A stretch of 64,000 nucleotides of DNA from Aliagarivorans taiwanensis DSM 22990 (GCF_000429505.1 NZ_AUBZ01000006.1:89725-153724); one strand, 5' to 3'; counted from the first letter of the stretch, positions 17,914 to 27,758 are shown. A program made the numbers and translations. The notes: a model not told the origin generated them from the sequence alone.

Positions 17914-19380
17914 ATGAAATATAAAGACCTAAGAGATTTTATTGCACTGCTAGAAGCGCGCGGAGAACTCAAGCGTATCTCTGTGGAAGTCTCCCCCGAG
18001 CTGGAGATGACCGAGATCTGCGACCGCACCCTTAAAGCCGGTGGCCCGGCGCTGCTTTTCGAGAACGTTAAGGGCCACGATATGCCGGTGTTGGGCAACC
18101 TGTTTGGCACGCCAGAGCGGGTGGCCTTGGGGATGGGGCAGGACTCGGTGGCAGCGCTGCGAGAAGTGGGCACGTGGCTGTCTTACTTAAAGGAGCCGGA
18201 ACCACCGAAGGGCTTCCGCGAGCTGATGGACAAGCTGCCGATCTTCAAACAAGTGCTGAACATGCCCACCAAAAAGCTTCGCTCTGCGCCCTGTCAGGAA
18301 GTGGTGTTAACGGGCGATGAGGTAGATTTAGACAAGCTGCCGATCCAGACCTGCTGGCCCGGTGATGTGGCGCCATTGGTCACCTGGGGACTAACTGTCA
18401 CCCGTGGTCCCTACAAAAAGCGCCAGAACCTTGGGATCTACCGCCAGCAGAAGCTCGCCAAAAACAAGCTGATTATGCGCTGGCTGTCCCACCGTGGTGG
18501 TGCCATCGACTATCGTGAGTGGCAGGAAAAGTACCCGGGTAAACCCTATCCGGTGGCCGTGGCATTGGGGGCCGATCCTGCAACCATCTTGGGAGCGGTA
18601 ACCCCCGTACCAGATACCCTGTCCGAATACGCCTTTGCTGGGCTATTGCGTGGCAGCCGCACAGAAACGGTCAAATGTGTGAGTAACGATCTGGAAGTGC
18701 CGGCTAGCGCCGAGATTGTTCTGGAAGGCTACCTGCAGCCTGGCGAGACAGCACCCGAGGGGCCATATGGTGACCACACCGGTTATTACAACGAGGTGGA
18801 CGAGTTCCCGGTGTTCACCATCACCCATGTAACCATGCGCCAACAGCCAATCTACCACAGCACCTATACCGGCCGCCCGCCCGATGAGCCAGCGGTGTTG
18901 GGCGTTGCGCTCAATGAGGTGTTTGTACCGATCCTGCAAAAACAGTTTCCAGAGATCACTGACTTCTATCTGCCTCCAGAGGGCTGTTCCTACCGCATGG
19001 CCGTGGTGACGATTAAGAAGCAGTATCCCGGACACGCCAAGCGAGTGATGCTGGGGGTTTGGTCGTTCCTGCGCCAGTTTATGTATACCAAGTTTGTCAT
19101 TGTCTGCGATGACGATGTAGATGCCCGGAACTGGCAGGATGTAATCTGGGCGATTACCACCCGGATGGACCCGGCACGCGATACCACCATGATCGAGCAT
19201 ACTCCCATCGATTACCTCGACTTTGCCTCTCCGGTTTCAGGCCTGGGATCGAAAATGGGGATGGACGCCACCAACAAATGGCCCGGTGAAACCGACCGTG
19301 AATGGGGCCAGGTGATTGAGATGGATCCCGCAGTAAAACAGCGGGTTGATAGTATTTGGCAGCAATTGGGCATAGACTAG
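17914..19380 (+). CDS. ubiD: 4-hydroxy-3-polyprenylbenzoate decarboxylase
   Basis: A 488-residue UbiD decarboxylase, which removes the carboxyl group from the polyprenylated benzoate ring in ubiquinone synthesis using prenylated FMN made by UbiX. Recognisable blocks are [22 protein letters not shown] at the start, [11 protein letters not shown], the catalytic-region [12 protein letters not shown] and [11 protein letters not shown]. It leads into a small ferredoxin gene and fre, keeping the ubiD-fre neighbourhood of E. coli. AAGGAACCGG lies upstream of the ATG. Confidence 0.95.
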   Translation: MKYKDLRDFIALLEARGELKRISVEVSPELEMTEICDRTLKAGGPALLFENVKGHDMPVLGNLFGTPERVALGMGQDSVAALREVGTWLSYLKEPEPPKGFRELMDKLPIFKQVLNMPTKKLRSAPCQEVVLTGDEVDLDKLPIQTCWPGDVAPLVTWGLTVTRGPYKKRQNLGIYRQQKLAKNKLIMRWLSHRGGAIDYREWQEKYPGKPYPVAVALGADPATILGAVTPVPDTLSEYAFAGLLRGSRTETVKCVSNDLEVPASAEIVLEGYLQPGETAPEGPYGDHTGYYNEVDEFPVFTITHVTMRQQPIYHSTYTGRPPDEPAVLGVALNEVFVPILQKQFPEITDFYLPPEGCSYRMAVVTIKKQYPGHAKRVMLGVWSFLRQFMYTKFVIVCDDDVDARNWQDVIWAITTRMDPARDTTMIEHTPIDYLDFASPVSGLGSKMGMDATNKWPGETDREWGQVIEMDPAVKQRVDSIWQQLGID

Positions 19381-19385
19381 GCCTG

Positions 19386-19670
19386 ATGGAAAATGAACAT
19401 CGGATCCGGCTGACTAAGTCGGGCACTGTACCATCCGTTTGTGAGTTTCTGGCTAGGGAGAGCGAAACCATCTTGCAAGCGGCGCTTCGTCAGGGGGTAA
19501 AATGGCCCCATCGTTGTCGAGCGGGAGCCTGTCTGAGCTGCGCGGCACGCGCCTTTGAGGGTGAGTGGGCGTATCAAGTGGAGCCGATGTTAAGCCAGCA
19601 TGAACAGAGCCAAGGCTGGCTGCTAGCCTGCATAGCCCAAGCGCGCTCTGATCTACATATTTTGCTTTGA
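19386..19670 (+). CDS. Small [2Fe-2S] plant-type ferredoxin between ubiD and fre
   Basis: A 94-residue protein with the plant-type cluster ligands CRAGACLSC followed by a fourth cysteine in LLACIAQARSDL near residue 85. It begins 5 bases after the ubiD stop and ends 15 bases before fre. It resembles YfaE, which maintains the class I ribonucleotide reductase cofactor, and the ferredoxin domains of multi-domain oxygenase reductases. Lying next to a flavin reductase, it may take electrons from Fre; that link is inferred from position only. The ATG at 19386 is preferred to one inside ubiD. Confidence 0.85.
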   Translation: MENEHRIRLTKSGTVPSVCEFLARESETILQAALRQGVKWPHRCRAGACLSCAARAFEGEWAYQVEPMLSQHEQSQGWLLACIAQARSDLHILL

Positions 19671-19685
19671 GGGAAGTGAGGAAGC

Positions 19686-20381
19686 ATGAAGCGAGTGACT
19701 TGTAAGGTGGTATCGGTTGAGCCGATCCTCGACGACATCTTTAACATAGAACTAAAACCAGAGTCGCCACAAACCTTTATCGCAGGGCAATACCTGCAGA
19801 TGGTCATGGCGGAAGATGACAAACGGCCGTTCTCTATTGCCAGCTCGCCAGAACAGACCGATCTTATCGAGCTGCATATCGGCGCACCAGAAACCAACTC
19901 CTATGCCCGTCAGGTCATCGAGAAGCTACAGCACAGTGGCGAAGTTGAGATTGAGTTGCCTTTCGGCAAAGCCGGCTATCGTGTCGACAGCGCACTGCCG
20001 TTGTTGCTGATGGTGGGCGGCACTGGCTTTGCGTATGCCAAATCCATCGTTGAACATATCATCGACACCGAGCAGGATCGCAAGATCTACTTGTACTGGG
20101 GTGGTCGCAACATGGGCGGGCTGTATCTCAATGAGCTGGCCTATCAATGGCAAGAGCTGGACCGCGTGCACTTCGTACCGGTACTAGAGCACGCGGTGCC
20201 ACAGTGGACTGGTAAACGCGGTCTGGTACACGAAGCGGTGCTGGAAGACTTTGAAGATATGAGTGGGCTAGAGGTTTATATCGCCGGGCGCTTTGAGATG
20301 GCGGCGTTGGCGCGTGAAGCCTTTGCTGCCCGCGGCCTACCCGCCGAGCAGCTCCATGGTGATGCCTACGAGTTTATCTAA
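19686..20381 (+). CDS. fre: NAD(P)H-flavin reductase
   Basis: A 231-residue flavin reductase of the ferredoxin-NADP reductase fold that reduces free FMN, FAD or riboflavin with NAD(P)H in the cytoplasm. The flavin-binding segment RPFSIASSPEQ, the pyridine-nucleotide site MVGGTGFAYAKSI and WGGRNMGGLYL are present. Reduced flavin can feed ferric reduction, UbiX and other flavin-dependent steps. It is the last gene of the ubiD operon, with a terminator 20 bases after the stop. Confidence 0.93.
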   Translation: MKRVTCKVVSVEPILDDIFNIELKPESPQTFIAGQYLQMVMAEDDKRPFSIASSPEQTDLIELHIGAPETNSYARQVIEKLQHSGEVEIELPFGKAGYRVDSALPLLLMVGGTGFAYAKSIVEHIIDTEQDRKIYLYWGGRNMGGLYLNELAYQWQELDRVHFVPVLEHAVPQWTGKRGLVHEAVLEDFEDMSGLEVYIAGRFEMAALAREAFAARGLPAEQLHGDAYEFI

Positions 20382-20399
20382 GGCTCATTTAAACTAGAA

Positions 20400-20427
20400 A
20401 AAGCCGCTCGATTGAGCGGCTTTCTTT
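20400..20427. terminator. Terminator between fre and hemY
   Basis: A 10-bp perfect stem AAAGCCGCTC / GAGCGGCTTT with loop GATT, followed by CTTTT. The genes on both sides converge on it. Confidence 0.85.
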
Positions 20428-20445
20428 TATGTGCTGGCTAAGGGC

Positions 20446-21612
20446 TTAAGCCAAGGCCTTGCGATAGAATTCCACCGCCTGTTCGGGATCGGCCTGCTGG
20501 TGTTTCACCTCGGCCATCAGTTGATAGGCCTTGGTTGAGGGCTCTGTTTCCAGACAGCGACTTAACGCGTTTTCTGCTTCGCTCAGCTGTTGTTGCTCAA
20601 GATAGAGCTTGGCCAAGGCCAGCAGTAGTGGTGGATAGTCACCACAGCGTTTCTCCAACTTAGCCAGCTGTTGGATCAGCGGGTAGGGGTCTTCCAGTTC
20701 CAACTCTGAGGCTACTTCAAACAACAAACTGTCTGCCGAGCTGGTTAGCAGCGAACCAATCAACTGATAGGCGCCGTTGCTGTCGCCGGCTTTGATAAGC
20801 GCCCGGGTGGCGGTGGCGGCAATCAGTGCATCTTTCTTTTGCTTACGCGGCATGCGATTCCAGTAGTCGGCTACCTTGTCGGCGCCGTCATTGGTGGCCA
20901 GCGCGTCAAACAGCGCCTGATAGCTGCGTTTGCGCTCGGCGTTTAGTTGTTCACTATCAATCAAATGCAGCTTATGGGCAGAGGGCAAAATATCCAGATA
21001 CTGCTGCCACATGGCCAATTCGGGATAGATCTGCAGCAGCAGGCGCTTGGCACTGGCGCTATCGATAGTTGACTGGGGTAGCTGTTGTAAACTGCCCAGC
21101 GCTGCTTGATGGTCGCCTTGCTGAAGTTGTAGGCGAGCCTGAGTGAGCAGTACCGCCTCGTCGCTGTCGCCGAGCTGGCTGGCCTTCTCAAGATAGGCAT
21201 CGCGCTTGGATTGTTGCCCTTGGTTGGCGGCGGCCTCGGCAGCGGTCAGGTAGTTGAGGGCAGGCAGCTCGCTGTGTTGTGCCGCCTTGGAGACCAGCTT
21301 CTCGGCATGCTGATAGTCGCCCTTCATCATTGCCATCAGGCCCTGCTGGGTATGGCTTTGGGCACGGTGGCGACGCTGACGTCCCCACCAGTTGCCAGAG
21401 CGGCTGATACTCAGCCAGATAATCCGCAGCAGCCACAGGCTGAACACCAGTGCGCAGAACAGGATAAACAGAAAGAAGATCGCGCTGGTGACCGACATCT
21501 CGATGGTGTAGTCGTTAAACGCAATCAGCACATAGCCTTTGTTACCTGCCAGCTGCGGGCCGAGGGCTAGCCCCAGTGCAAGCAGGCAGAGCAGGATCAG
21601 CACCTTAATCAT
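20446..21612 (-). CDS. hemY: HemY, inner-membrane TPR protein of the heme operon
   Basis: A 388-residue protein with two N-terminal transmembrane helices (about residues 3-20 and 42-66) and a long TPR-like helical domain ending AEVKHQQADPEQAVEFYRKAL. Its exact role in late heme synthesis is unsettled; HemY of this type is not protoporphyrinogen oxidase. Its ATG overlaps the hemX stop by one base, so the two are translationally coupled. Confidence 0.9.
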   Translation of the reverse strand: MIKVLILLCLLALGLALGPQLAGNKGYVLIAFNDYTIEMSVTSAIFFLFILFCALVFSLWLLRIIWLSISRSGNWWGRQRRHRAQSHTQQGLMAMMKGDYQHAEKLVSKAAQHSELPALNYLTAAEAAANQGQQSKRDAYLEKASQLGDSDEAVLLTQARLQLQQGDHQAALGSLQQLPQSTIDSASAKRLLLQIYPELAMWQQYLDILPSAHKLHLIDSEQLNAERKRSYQALFDALATNDGADKVADYWNRMPRKQKKDALIAATATRALIKAGDSNGAYQLIGSLLTSSADSLLFEVASELELEDPYPLIQQLAKLEKRCGDYPPLLLALAKLYLEQQQLSEAENALSRCLETEPSTKAYQLMAEVKHQQADPEQAVEFYRKALA

Positions 21613-22757
21613 TATTGACCCCCTTCAGCCAGCGGCTCGCGGATCAGCCGTTGCTCGCGCTGCTTAATGGCTTGCTCGGCGGCGGCCAGGCTCGCTAGAG
21701 CGTCAGGAACCTCGACCTGAATATCGAGGGTTTGCAGCTCGCGCAGATCGCTGATCAAGGCCTCAGCTTGCGCATTCTGGGTAAAGTACTGGCCGATCCA
21801 CTGCTCAGCGCGGGCCAGCTTAGCCTTGAATAGCTCACCTTGTTGGCGGAACAGCGCTTGCTCGGCTTGTTGCAGCTGCAGCTTGAGGTTTTCATTTAGA
21901 TACCAAGCGTGCTGTGGCTCGATCAGCGCCTCGACCTGGCCGTCGCGGCGGCGCACCGTGACAAAGTTTTCGCTAAAGCGTTGCCAACTCTTGGCGAGGT
22001 TTTCCTGCCAATCGGCGGCGCTGTCGCTCAGCGCTTGGTCTTGTTCCTCTAGCGCTTCGGGCAGCTCAATGGCAGCCAACTGCAGCGCTTCTACTTGCTC
22101 CAGCATGCTTTCCAGTTTTAGGGCGATACCGGTGCGATCAACCAGCGGCAGTGCCTGTATGGTTTGCAGATCTTGGGCGATTGCTCGACGCAGCGTGAGC
22201 AGATGCGGGTCGTTAACCACCGCGAGTGAGGCATCGGCTTCGCTGAGTAACATGCTGGCGGTGGCGCTGTCTTGCTCCAGCCACAGCTTGTTGGCGGCCA
22301 ACTGCAGTAGGTAGTTGGCTTCGTTGAGGCGCCAGTGGTTGGCATCTTTGACATTCATTAGAGCCAGCGCTTGTTGCAGGTCGGCGGCATCTTGGCTGGC
22401 ACTTTCCAGCTGTTGCTGGAAGCCATCTATGGTGCTTTGCTGGGCTTCGATCAGGGCGTTGAGTTGTTGAAGACGCTGTTGGTCCTGCTGCTGCGCTTCG
22501 CGATATTGTTGCTCGCGGGCATCTTGGCTGGTGTTAAGTAGGCGCATCTGGGTGCCTTGCTGCTCTTTGAGCTCGCTGAGCTGCCAGTAGCCAAGGCCTG
22601 CCAGCGCCAATACCAAGATAATGGCAATCACCGCCAGAATGACTGGAAGCAGTGATTTGGACTGCTTTTTAGGGGCCGAGTCGCTCTTCTCAGACGCAGT
22701 CGGGGCAGCAGGTGCTGATGCGTCGGTTTGACTTTCGCTGGGTAGGGTCTCGTTCAT
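21612..22757 (-). CDS. hemX: HemX, membrane protein of the heme operon
   Basis: A 381-residue protein. It has a Ser/Ala-rich cytoplasmic N-terminus, one transmembrane helix at about residues 38-62 and a long glutamine-rich coiled-coil region, followed by the conserved HemX segment VNDPHLLTLRRAIAQDLQ. The C-terminal domain covers the rest. It was once annotated as uroporphyrinogen methyltransferase but has no such domain here. It sits between hemD (14 bases upstream) and hemY and probably helps organise the pathway at the membrane. Confidence 0.9.
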   Translation of the reverse strand: MNETLPSESQTDASAPAAPTASEKSDSAPKKQSKSLLPVILAVIAIILVLALAGLGYWQLSELKEQQGTQMRLLNTSQDAREQQYREAQQQDQQRLQQLNALIEAQQSTIDGFQQQLESASQDAADLQQALALMNVKDANHWRLNEANYLLQLAANKLWLEQDSATASMLLSEADASLAVVNDPHLLTLRRAIAQDLQTIQALPLVDRTGIALKLESMLEQVEALQLAAIELPEALEEQDQALSDSAADWQENLAKSWQRFSENFVTVRRRDGQVEALIEPQHAWYLNENLKLQLQQAEQALFRQQGELFKAKLARAEQWIGQYFTQNAQAEALISDLRELQTLDIQVEVPDALASLAAAEQAIKQREQRLIREPLAEGGQ

Positions 22758-22771
22758 TGTTATTCCTTTTA

Positions 22772-23500
22772 CTAAGACAGCTTCGTCAATGCCTGGGCAA
22801 AGGCCTGATTGGAGGCGCCTTCACTGAGCACTAAATGATTAAAGCCCAATGACTTGGCGAAGTCTACTAGACGTTGGCTGGGTACCAGCAAGTGGCAGGC
22901 TCGCAACCAGCTTTGAAAATCGGCGTTGTCGGACTGTGCGACAAGTTGTTTTAACAGCTCGCCGCTACTGACCACCAAGGTATCGATGTTTTGTTGCCAT
23001 TGTAGTCGCTGCGCTGGGGAGTAGCGTAGCCCTTGCCGCTGGTAGCATTCCACATAGCTCACTTGGGCGCCTTTGGCCCCTAGCTGCTCTGCCAGCCACT
23101 CGCGCCCGGTGTCGCCGCGTAAGATAATCGCCCGCTCAATCTGCTGGGTCGCCAGCAATGCCAACATCCCCTCGCTGTTTTGCTGTGCGGGATAAACGGC
23201 GTCCACCCCCCACGCTTTCCAACGCTGGGCACTGGCTTGGCCAACCGCTAAAAAGTTGAGGGCCTCGGGCCAGTCGAACTTAGCTTGCTCGCGCCACTGC
23301 TCCACCGCATCGACCGCATATTGGCTGACGGCTATTAACCAAGTGTTGCTAGAGGTGTCGATGCTATGTAGCTGGGGGAAGCTATCATGGGGATGGATCG
23401 CTTGCATTGGCGCAAAGGTCACCGCGTAGCCCAGCTCACGCAGCAGCGCACTGCACTGCTCGCCGTGGTGCTGAGGGCGGGTGACCAACACGCCGCGCAT
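22772..23500 (-). CDS. hemD: Uroporphyrinogen-III synthase
   Basis: A 242-residue enzyme that closes hydroxymethylbilane to uroporphyrinogen III with inversion of ring D. The family is poorly conserved in sequence. The visible signs are the start MRGVLVTRPQHHGEQCSALLR, FLAVGQASAQRWKAWGV, the segment ILRGDTGREWLAEQLGAKGA and VSYVECYQR. Its ATG directly follows the hemC stop, so it is coupled to hemC. Confidence 0.9.
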   Translation of the reverse strand: MRGVLVTRPQHHGEQCSALLRELGYAVTFAPMQAIHPHDSFPQLHSIDTSSNTWLIAVSQYAVDAVEQWREQAKFDWPEALNFLAVGQASAQRWKAWGVDAVYPAQQNSEGMLALLATQQIERAIILRGDTGREWLAEQLGAKGAQVSYVECYQRQGLRYSPAQRLQWQQNIDTLVVSSGELLKQLVAQSDNADFQSWLRACHLLVPSQRLVDFAKSLGFNHLVLSEGASNQAFAQALTKLS

Positions 23501-24427
23501 CTAGCCGTAGACCTCAGCCAAGATCTTATCGGCTCCCGCGCTAAGTAAGCGCTCGGCGAGGGTTACGCCCAGTTGCTCCGCCTGTTCGGTGGGGCCGTGG
23601 ATCTCATCTTCAATCACCCTGGAACCGTCGACGGCGCCGACGAGGGCGCGCAGGCGAAGCTGGCTGCCATCGAGCTCGGCAAAGCAGGCAATCGGTACCT
23701 GACAGCCGCCTTGCAGGCGATGGTTTAAGGCGCGCTCAGCTTTAACTCGAATTGCGGTGTTGGCATCGTTTAGCGGCGCCAGCAATGCGTGAAGGCGCGC
23801 ATCATCGCTGCGGCACTCAATCCCAACCGCGCCTTGGCCACCCGCGGGTAGTAAGGTGTCGGGCGAGAGGTAGTCGGCGATACGCTGTTGCATCTCTAAG
23901 CGCAGCAGGCCGGCACTGGCCAAGATAATGGCGTGATACTCGCCAGCATCAAGCTTGGCCAGGCGGGTGTTCACATTGCCGCGCAGATCTTTGATTTGTA
24001 GGTCAGGATGCAGCTTAAGCAGTTGGCACTGGCGGCGCAGGCTGCTGGTGCCGACGACCGCGCCTTGCGGTAGTGCATCGAGGCTGGCGTAGTCGTTGCT
24101 AACAAAGGCGTCGCGCGGGTCTTCGCGCTCGCAGATGCAGTACAGGCCCAAACCATCGGGAAACTCCATCGGCACATCTTTCATGGAGTGCACTGCAATG
24201 TCTGCTCGGCCATCGAGCATGGCGTTTTCCAACTCTTTGAGAAACAGGCCTTTACCGCCGATCTTGGCCAGTGGGGTGTCGAGGATCTTGTCGCCCTTGG
24301 TGCTCATCGGCAGCAGTTCGACGCTGAGACCGCTGTGTTCGGCTTCCAATCGGGCTTTAACAAACTCGGCCTGCCACATGGCCAAGGGGCTTTTACGGGT
24401 GGCAATACGCAGGGGGTTCACAAACAC
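23501..24427 (-). CDS. hemC: Porphobilinogen deaminase (hydroxymethylbilane synthase)
   Basis: A 308-residue enzyme polymerising four porphobilinogens into hydroxymethylbilane. The family start [19 protein letters not shown], the substrate region [27 protein letters not shown] and the cofactor-attachment cysteine in [10 protein letters not shown] are all present. Two GTG codons compete as start: 24427 lies 4 bases and 24421 lies 10 bases after GGAG; the first is listed. It is the first gene of the hemCDXY operon, divergent from cyaA. Confidence 0.95.
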   Translation of the reverse strand: MFVNPLRIATRKSPLAMWQAEFVKARLEAEHSGLSVELLPMSTKGDKILDTPLAKIGGKGLFLKELENAMLDGRADIAVHSMKDVPMEFPDGLGLYCICEREDPRDAFVSNDYASLDALPQGAVVGTSSLRRQCQLLKLHPDLQIKDLRGNVNTRLAKLDAGEYHAIILASAGLLRLEMQQRIADYLSPDTLLPAGGQGAVGIECRSDDARLHALLAPLNDANTAIRVKAERALNHRLQGGCQVPIACFAELDGSQLRLRALVGAVDGSRVIEDEIHGPTEQAEQLGVTLAERLLSAGADKILAEVYG

Positions 24428-24600
24428 GCGTCTCCATTTAATGCATGTTTTACAATGCCTTCAGGGTATCACTGGCGAGCCGCTGGCCCAACCGTCTTAC
24501 CCGGATTCCCGTGCAAAATTGGCGGCTGGCTTAGGCGATTTTTACTCGCCAGGCACAGCCCTGCTTGGAGTAGGGTTTTAGTTTACCGGTGATGCGTAGA

Positions 24601-24620
24601 AGTGTTAACATGCTCACATT
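24601..24620. promoter_or_regulatory. CRP-cAMP binding site upstream of cyaA
   Basis: Contains TGTTA-N6-TCACATT, matching 9 of 10 core positions of the CRP consensus TGTGA-N6-TCACA with a perfect right half. It lies about 50 bases before the likely cyaA start. In E. coli CRP-cAMP represses cyaA, so feedback control is expected here. Confidence 0.65.
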
Positions 24621-24670
24621 TCATACGTTATATAGACTTGCCCAACACTCTGGGCGGGTTAAAGAGTACC

Positions 24671-27163
24671 TTGCAGGAAACCATAGCAGCCCTTCTAGAT
24701 AAGGCACGTCGCACTCAACAACATCGCAAACAGCTGGCATTACAAACTATGTCGGCGGAGGTGCAGCAGGTGTTTGAGTTGCTGCCTTCGATGTTGCATT
24801 ACCATCACCCGAGTATCCCGGGCTTTGTCGATGGTGAGGTGCCACAAGGTATTTGCCGTTTTGAACCGACCACTCGTCACTCCATCTTCCTGCAGCAGCA
24901 CTTCTTGTGTACCCCCGAGCAGCCGCAAAGCCGCGAGATCTTGGGTATCTATTCCATGGGCAGTACCGCAACCATTGGCCAGTCGCAGACCAGCGACTTG
25001 GATATTTGGGTGTGTCACGACGCCGAGATGGACGCCGAACGGGTGGAGCTGCTGCGCAGCAAGTGTGACAAAATCTCGGTGTGGGCCGACCACCAAGGGG
25101 TTGAGCTTAACTTCTTTATGGTGGCGGAGAATCAGTTCAAAACCGGCGCGATCAGTGAGCTATCTAAAGACAACTGTGGTAGCGCCCAGCACTTGCTGTT
25201 ACTCGATGAGTTCTACCGCACCGCTCTGCCTTTAGCGGGTAAGAAGCTGGTGTGGTACGCGGTGCCGGCTGAGCTAGACCAAAGCTACGACAGCTTTGTG
25301 GCCGAGCAGTTTGCCGCCGGCCACTTCAACCACGAACGCTGGCTCGACCTCGGTGGCCTGGATGTGATTCCTGCCGAGGAATACTTTGGCTCTGCCCTGT
25401 GGCAGCTCTATAAAGGTATCGACTCACCTTACAAAGCGGTGCTGAAAACCCTGCTGATGGAAGCCTACTCCTCGGAGTACCCCAACACCGCGCTGTTGGC
25501 GGTCGAGGCCAAGCGCATCGCTCAGGAAGGCCGTGAGTTTGAACTCACCCAAGATGCCTACTACCTGATGCTGGCCAAGGTAACCGACTATCTGGAGTCT
25601 ATCGAAGACTACCCGCGTCTCGATTTAGTGCGCCGCTGTTTTTACCTGAAGAACTCCGATAACAACCCACTGCCCAGTGACCTGCTAGAGGTACGCGCGC
25701 TTAACTGGCAGCAGCGTTTTATGGCCAAGTTGGTCAAACAGTGGGGCTGGTCGCAGAAGAAGATTGAACATCTTAACCAGCGCAGTAGCTGGAAGGTTAA
25801 AGACGTTAAAGAGGCGCACGCCGAGCTACTCGACGCCTTGATGCTCAGCTATCGCAACCTGATCCGCTTCGCCCGTCGCAATAACATCAGCGAATCGATC
25901 AACCCGGAAGACATTGGCATCCTATCGCGTAAGCTCTACGCTGCCTTTGAAAGCCTTCCCGGTAAGGTGACCCAGATTAACCCGCAGATCTCACCGGATT
26001 TGTCGGAGCCCCACCTGAGCTTTATCCACTCACCGACAGGCAGCCAATGTGGCGAAGGCTGGTATTTGTACCGCGCCCCTCTCGATGGCCATGCCCTGCG
26101 CGGCCATGTGGCCTTGGAGCACTCCAGCTATCTGGCTAAACTGGTGTCGTGGGGCTACTTCAATGAGCTCAGCACCAACCAGACCCAGCTGCATGTCTAT
26201 CAGCGCGAAGGGGCGATGTGCGAGCAAAAGGTGTTGGAGTTTGACCGTGACCTACGCCGCGCCTTTCCTGTACATATCGAGGCCGCCAGCAACCTGGCCT
26301 TAACCCGTCCCTGTGAGATCCGCCACTTGGGGGTGTTCATTAACCTCGAGCAAGATCCTACGGCGCGCTGGGCCGGCAAGGTGATCGAGTTCGATGGCAA
26401 TGCCACCAATATCTTCTCTTTCGGCCGCAGCGAAACCTGTCTGGTTGCCTCGGTGGACCTGGTTTATCGCAACACCTGGAATGAAATTCGTACTCTGCAT
26501 TTTTCTGGCGATACCGCCGTGGTGGATGCCCTGACCACCGTGCTGGGCAAGATGCACCGCGACGCCAAAAAGCCTGAACATATCGATGTGTTCTGCTATA
26601 GCGCCCACTTTCGAGAAGAGATCTGCAGTAACTTCCAGGCGCTACTGGAAGAGTGTATCGAGAGCCGCCTGAAAGCGCGTCAGCAAAAGGCGGTGAAAAC
26701 CGTGCTGCTGGGCAAAGAGAAATACGGCTTGTTTATCGAAGACCGTGGCGTATCGGTGAAGAAGCTGGATAACAGCGTGCGTTTTTACAGCGAGCTGTCG
26801 AACAACAAGCTGGAGCGCATGCCGCTGCAGCTCAACACCGGTGACAAGAAAACCGTACCCAACGTGGTTGAAGCCCACGCCAGTGAAGGCTTAGTGCAGT
26901 ACTTCTTCGAGAATCTGGCGGATGGCTTCAATATCTACATCGTCGATGAGACCAACCAGATCGAGATGTACCATGAGTTTGCGGGTAGTAAGGATGAGCT
27001 GGTGCAGGGGATCAACCGCTTCTATACCACCTCATCGCGCGAGCAAGTGGGCGGTAGTGGTAATAGCCAAGCGATTAACTTCAACCTCCCTCAGTTTTAC
27101 GACATCGTGGTGCGTGAAGGCCACTGGCAGGTAGAGCCGTTCCGCAGTGGTGAAGGCCGCTAA
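24671..27163 (+). CDS. cyaA: Class I adenylate cyclase
   Basis: An 830-residue enzyme making cAMP from ATP. The catalytic nucleotidyltransferase motif is in MGSTATIGQSQTSDLDIWVCHD, and LLHYHHPSIPGFVDGEVP, FRRLDLVRRCFYLK-like and NLIRFARRNN segments match E. coli CyaA along its length. The TTG at 24671 gives exactly the E. coli spacing to the LLHYHHP block, and E. coli cyaA also starts with TTG. A GTG at 24602 would add 23 residues and overlap the CRP site. The C-terminal regulatory half is intact and ends slightly earlier than in E. coli. Confidence 0.95.
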   Translation: MQETIAALLDKARRTQQHRKQLALQTMSAEVQQVFELLPSMLHYHHPSIPGFVDGEVPQGICRFEPTTRHSIFLQQHFLCTPEQPQSREILGIYSMGSTATIGQSQTSDLDIWVCHDAEMDAERVELLRSKCDKISVWADHQGVELNFFMVAENQFKTGAISELSKDNCGSAQHLLLLDEFYRTALPLAGKKLVWYAVPAELDQSYDSFVAEQFAAGHFNHERWLDLGGLDVIPAEEYFGSALWQLYKGIDSPYKAVLKTLLMEAYSSEYPNTALLAVEAKRIAQEGREFELTQDAYYLMLAKVTDYLESIEDYPRLDLVRRCFYLKNSDNNPLPSDLLEVRALNWQQRFMAKLVKQWGWSQKKIEHLNQRSSWKVKDVKEAHAELLDALMLSYRNLIRFARRNNISESINPEDIGILSRKLYAAFESLPGKVTQINPQISPDLSEPHLSFIHSPTGSQCGEGWYLYRAPLDGHALRGHVALEHSSYLAKLVSWGYFNELSTNQTQLHVYQREGAMCEQKVLEFDRDLRRAFPVHIEAASNLALTRPCEIRHLGVFINLEQDPTARWAGKVIEFDGNATNIFSFGRSETCLVASVDLVYRNTWNEIRTLHFSGDTAVVDALTTVLGKMHRDAKKPEHIDVFCYSAHFREEICSNFQALLEECIESRLKARQQKAVKTVLLGKEKYGLFIEDRGVSVKKLDNSVRFYSELSNNKLERMPLQLNTGDKKTVPNVVEAHASEGLVQYFFENLADGFNIYIVDETNQIEMYHEFAGSKDELVQGINRFYTTSSREQVGGSGNSQAINFNLPQFYDIVVREGHWQVEPFRSGEGR

Positions 27164-27189
27164 CCGTCGCGGCCAAATCAACAGGCAGA

Positions 27190-27507
27190 TTAAGCGAAGC
27201 TTAGCTCTACGCCACTTTGATCTTTGATTGACTGGCTCAGGAAGGACCAGAACTCGTTGCCGCTGCGGTTACAGATCCACTGGCTGTCGTCGCGCCACTC
27301 GAAGTGATAACCACCAAACTTGGTGGCCAGCCATAGCTGATGTAGTGGTTCTTGCTTGTTGATCACGATCTGTGAGCCGTTCTCAAACTCCAGGGTGAGC
27401 ACTCCACCATTCACGTCGCATTCGATATCGAAGTCGTCACTGTCAGTGGCCAGTTCGATTTTGGCAAATGCGTCATCAATAAGTTGGTGGTAGTAGCTAT
27501 CGTTCAT
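27190..27507 (-). CDS. cyaY: Iron-sulfur cluster assembly regulator CyaY (bacterial frataxin)
   Basis: A 105-residue frataxin that binds iron through an acidic first helix and modulates the IscS desulfurase. The family segments IECDVNGGVLTLEFENGSQIVINKQEPLHQLWLATKFGGYHF are all present and continuous. The ATG at 27507 gives the MNDSYYHQL start like E. coli MNDSEFHRL, with AAGGA upstream. It is convergent with cyaA and divergent from lptM, the same order as in enterobacteria. Confidence 0.95.
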   Translation of the reverse strand: MNDSYYHQLIDDAFAKIELATDSDDFDIECDVNGGVLTLEFENGSQIVINKQEPLHQLWLATKFGGYHFEWRDDSQWICNRSGNEFWSFLSQSIKDQSGVELSFA

Positions 27508-27602
27508 GGCTTGCATCCTTGGTTGATCTGTAGCGATTCTGTTGCAATTCGTTGGGCGAATGCGGATTATAAGGGCATTCTAGCAATATTCATGGTTTAT
27601 TC

Positions 27603-27731
27603 ATGACAAAACAACTGATTGTGGTGTTGGCTCTGTGTTGCGGCATTATCGCCTGCGGCCAGAAGGGACCACTCTATCATCCTCCGGCGGATCAGGAAGC
27701 CCCCACCGCGCCGGACGAGCAACAACAGTAA
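27603..27731 (+). CDS. lptM: LptM (YifL) lipoprotein, 42 residues
   Basis: A very short lipoprotein. The lipobox is GIIAC with the lipidated Cys at residue 18, followed by the family signature CGQKGPLYHPP and a Pro/Gln/Ala-rich tail. In E. coli LptM binds the LptD/LptE outer-membrane complex and helps LptD form its correct disulfides. It is placed 27 bases before lysA, exactly as in E. coli. I saw no strong SD before the ATG at 27603. Confidence 0.9.
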   Translation: MTKQLIVVLALCCGIIACGQKGPLYHPPADQEAPTAPDEQQQ

Positions 27732-27758
27732 TCGACGGATTAGATACAAGGACAGCAC

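Noticed and set aside
18643..19200. 185-codon minus-strand frame inside ubiD
   Set aside because: Lies wholly within a confidently assigned enzyme gene; shadow frame.
27155..27174. GGCCGC/GCGGCC hairpin at the cyaA stop as terminator
   Set aside because: No T-run follows; could be a weak end signal but is unsupported.
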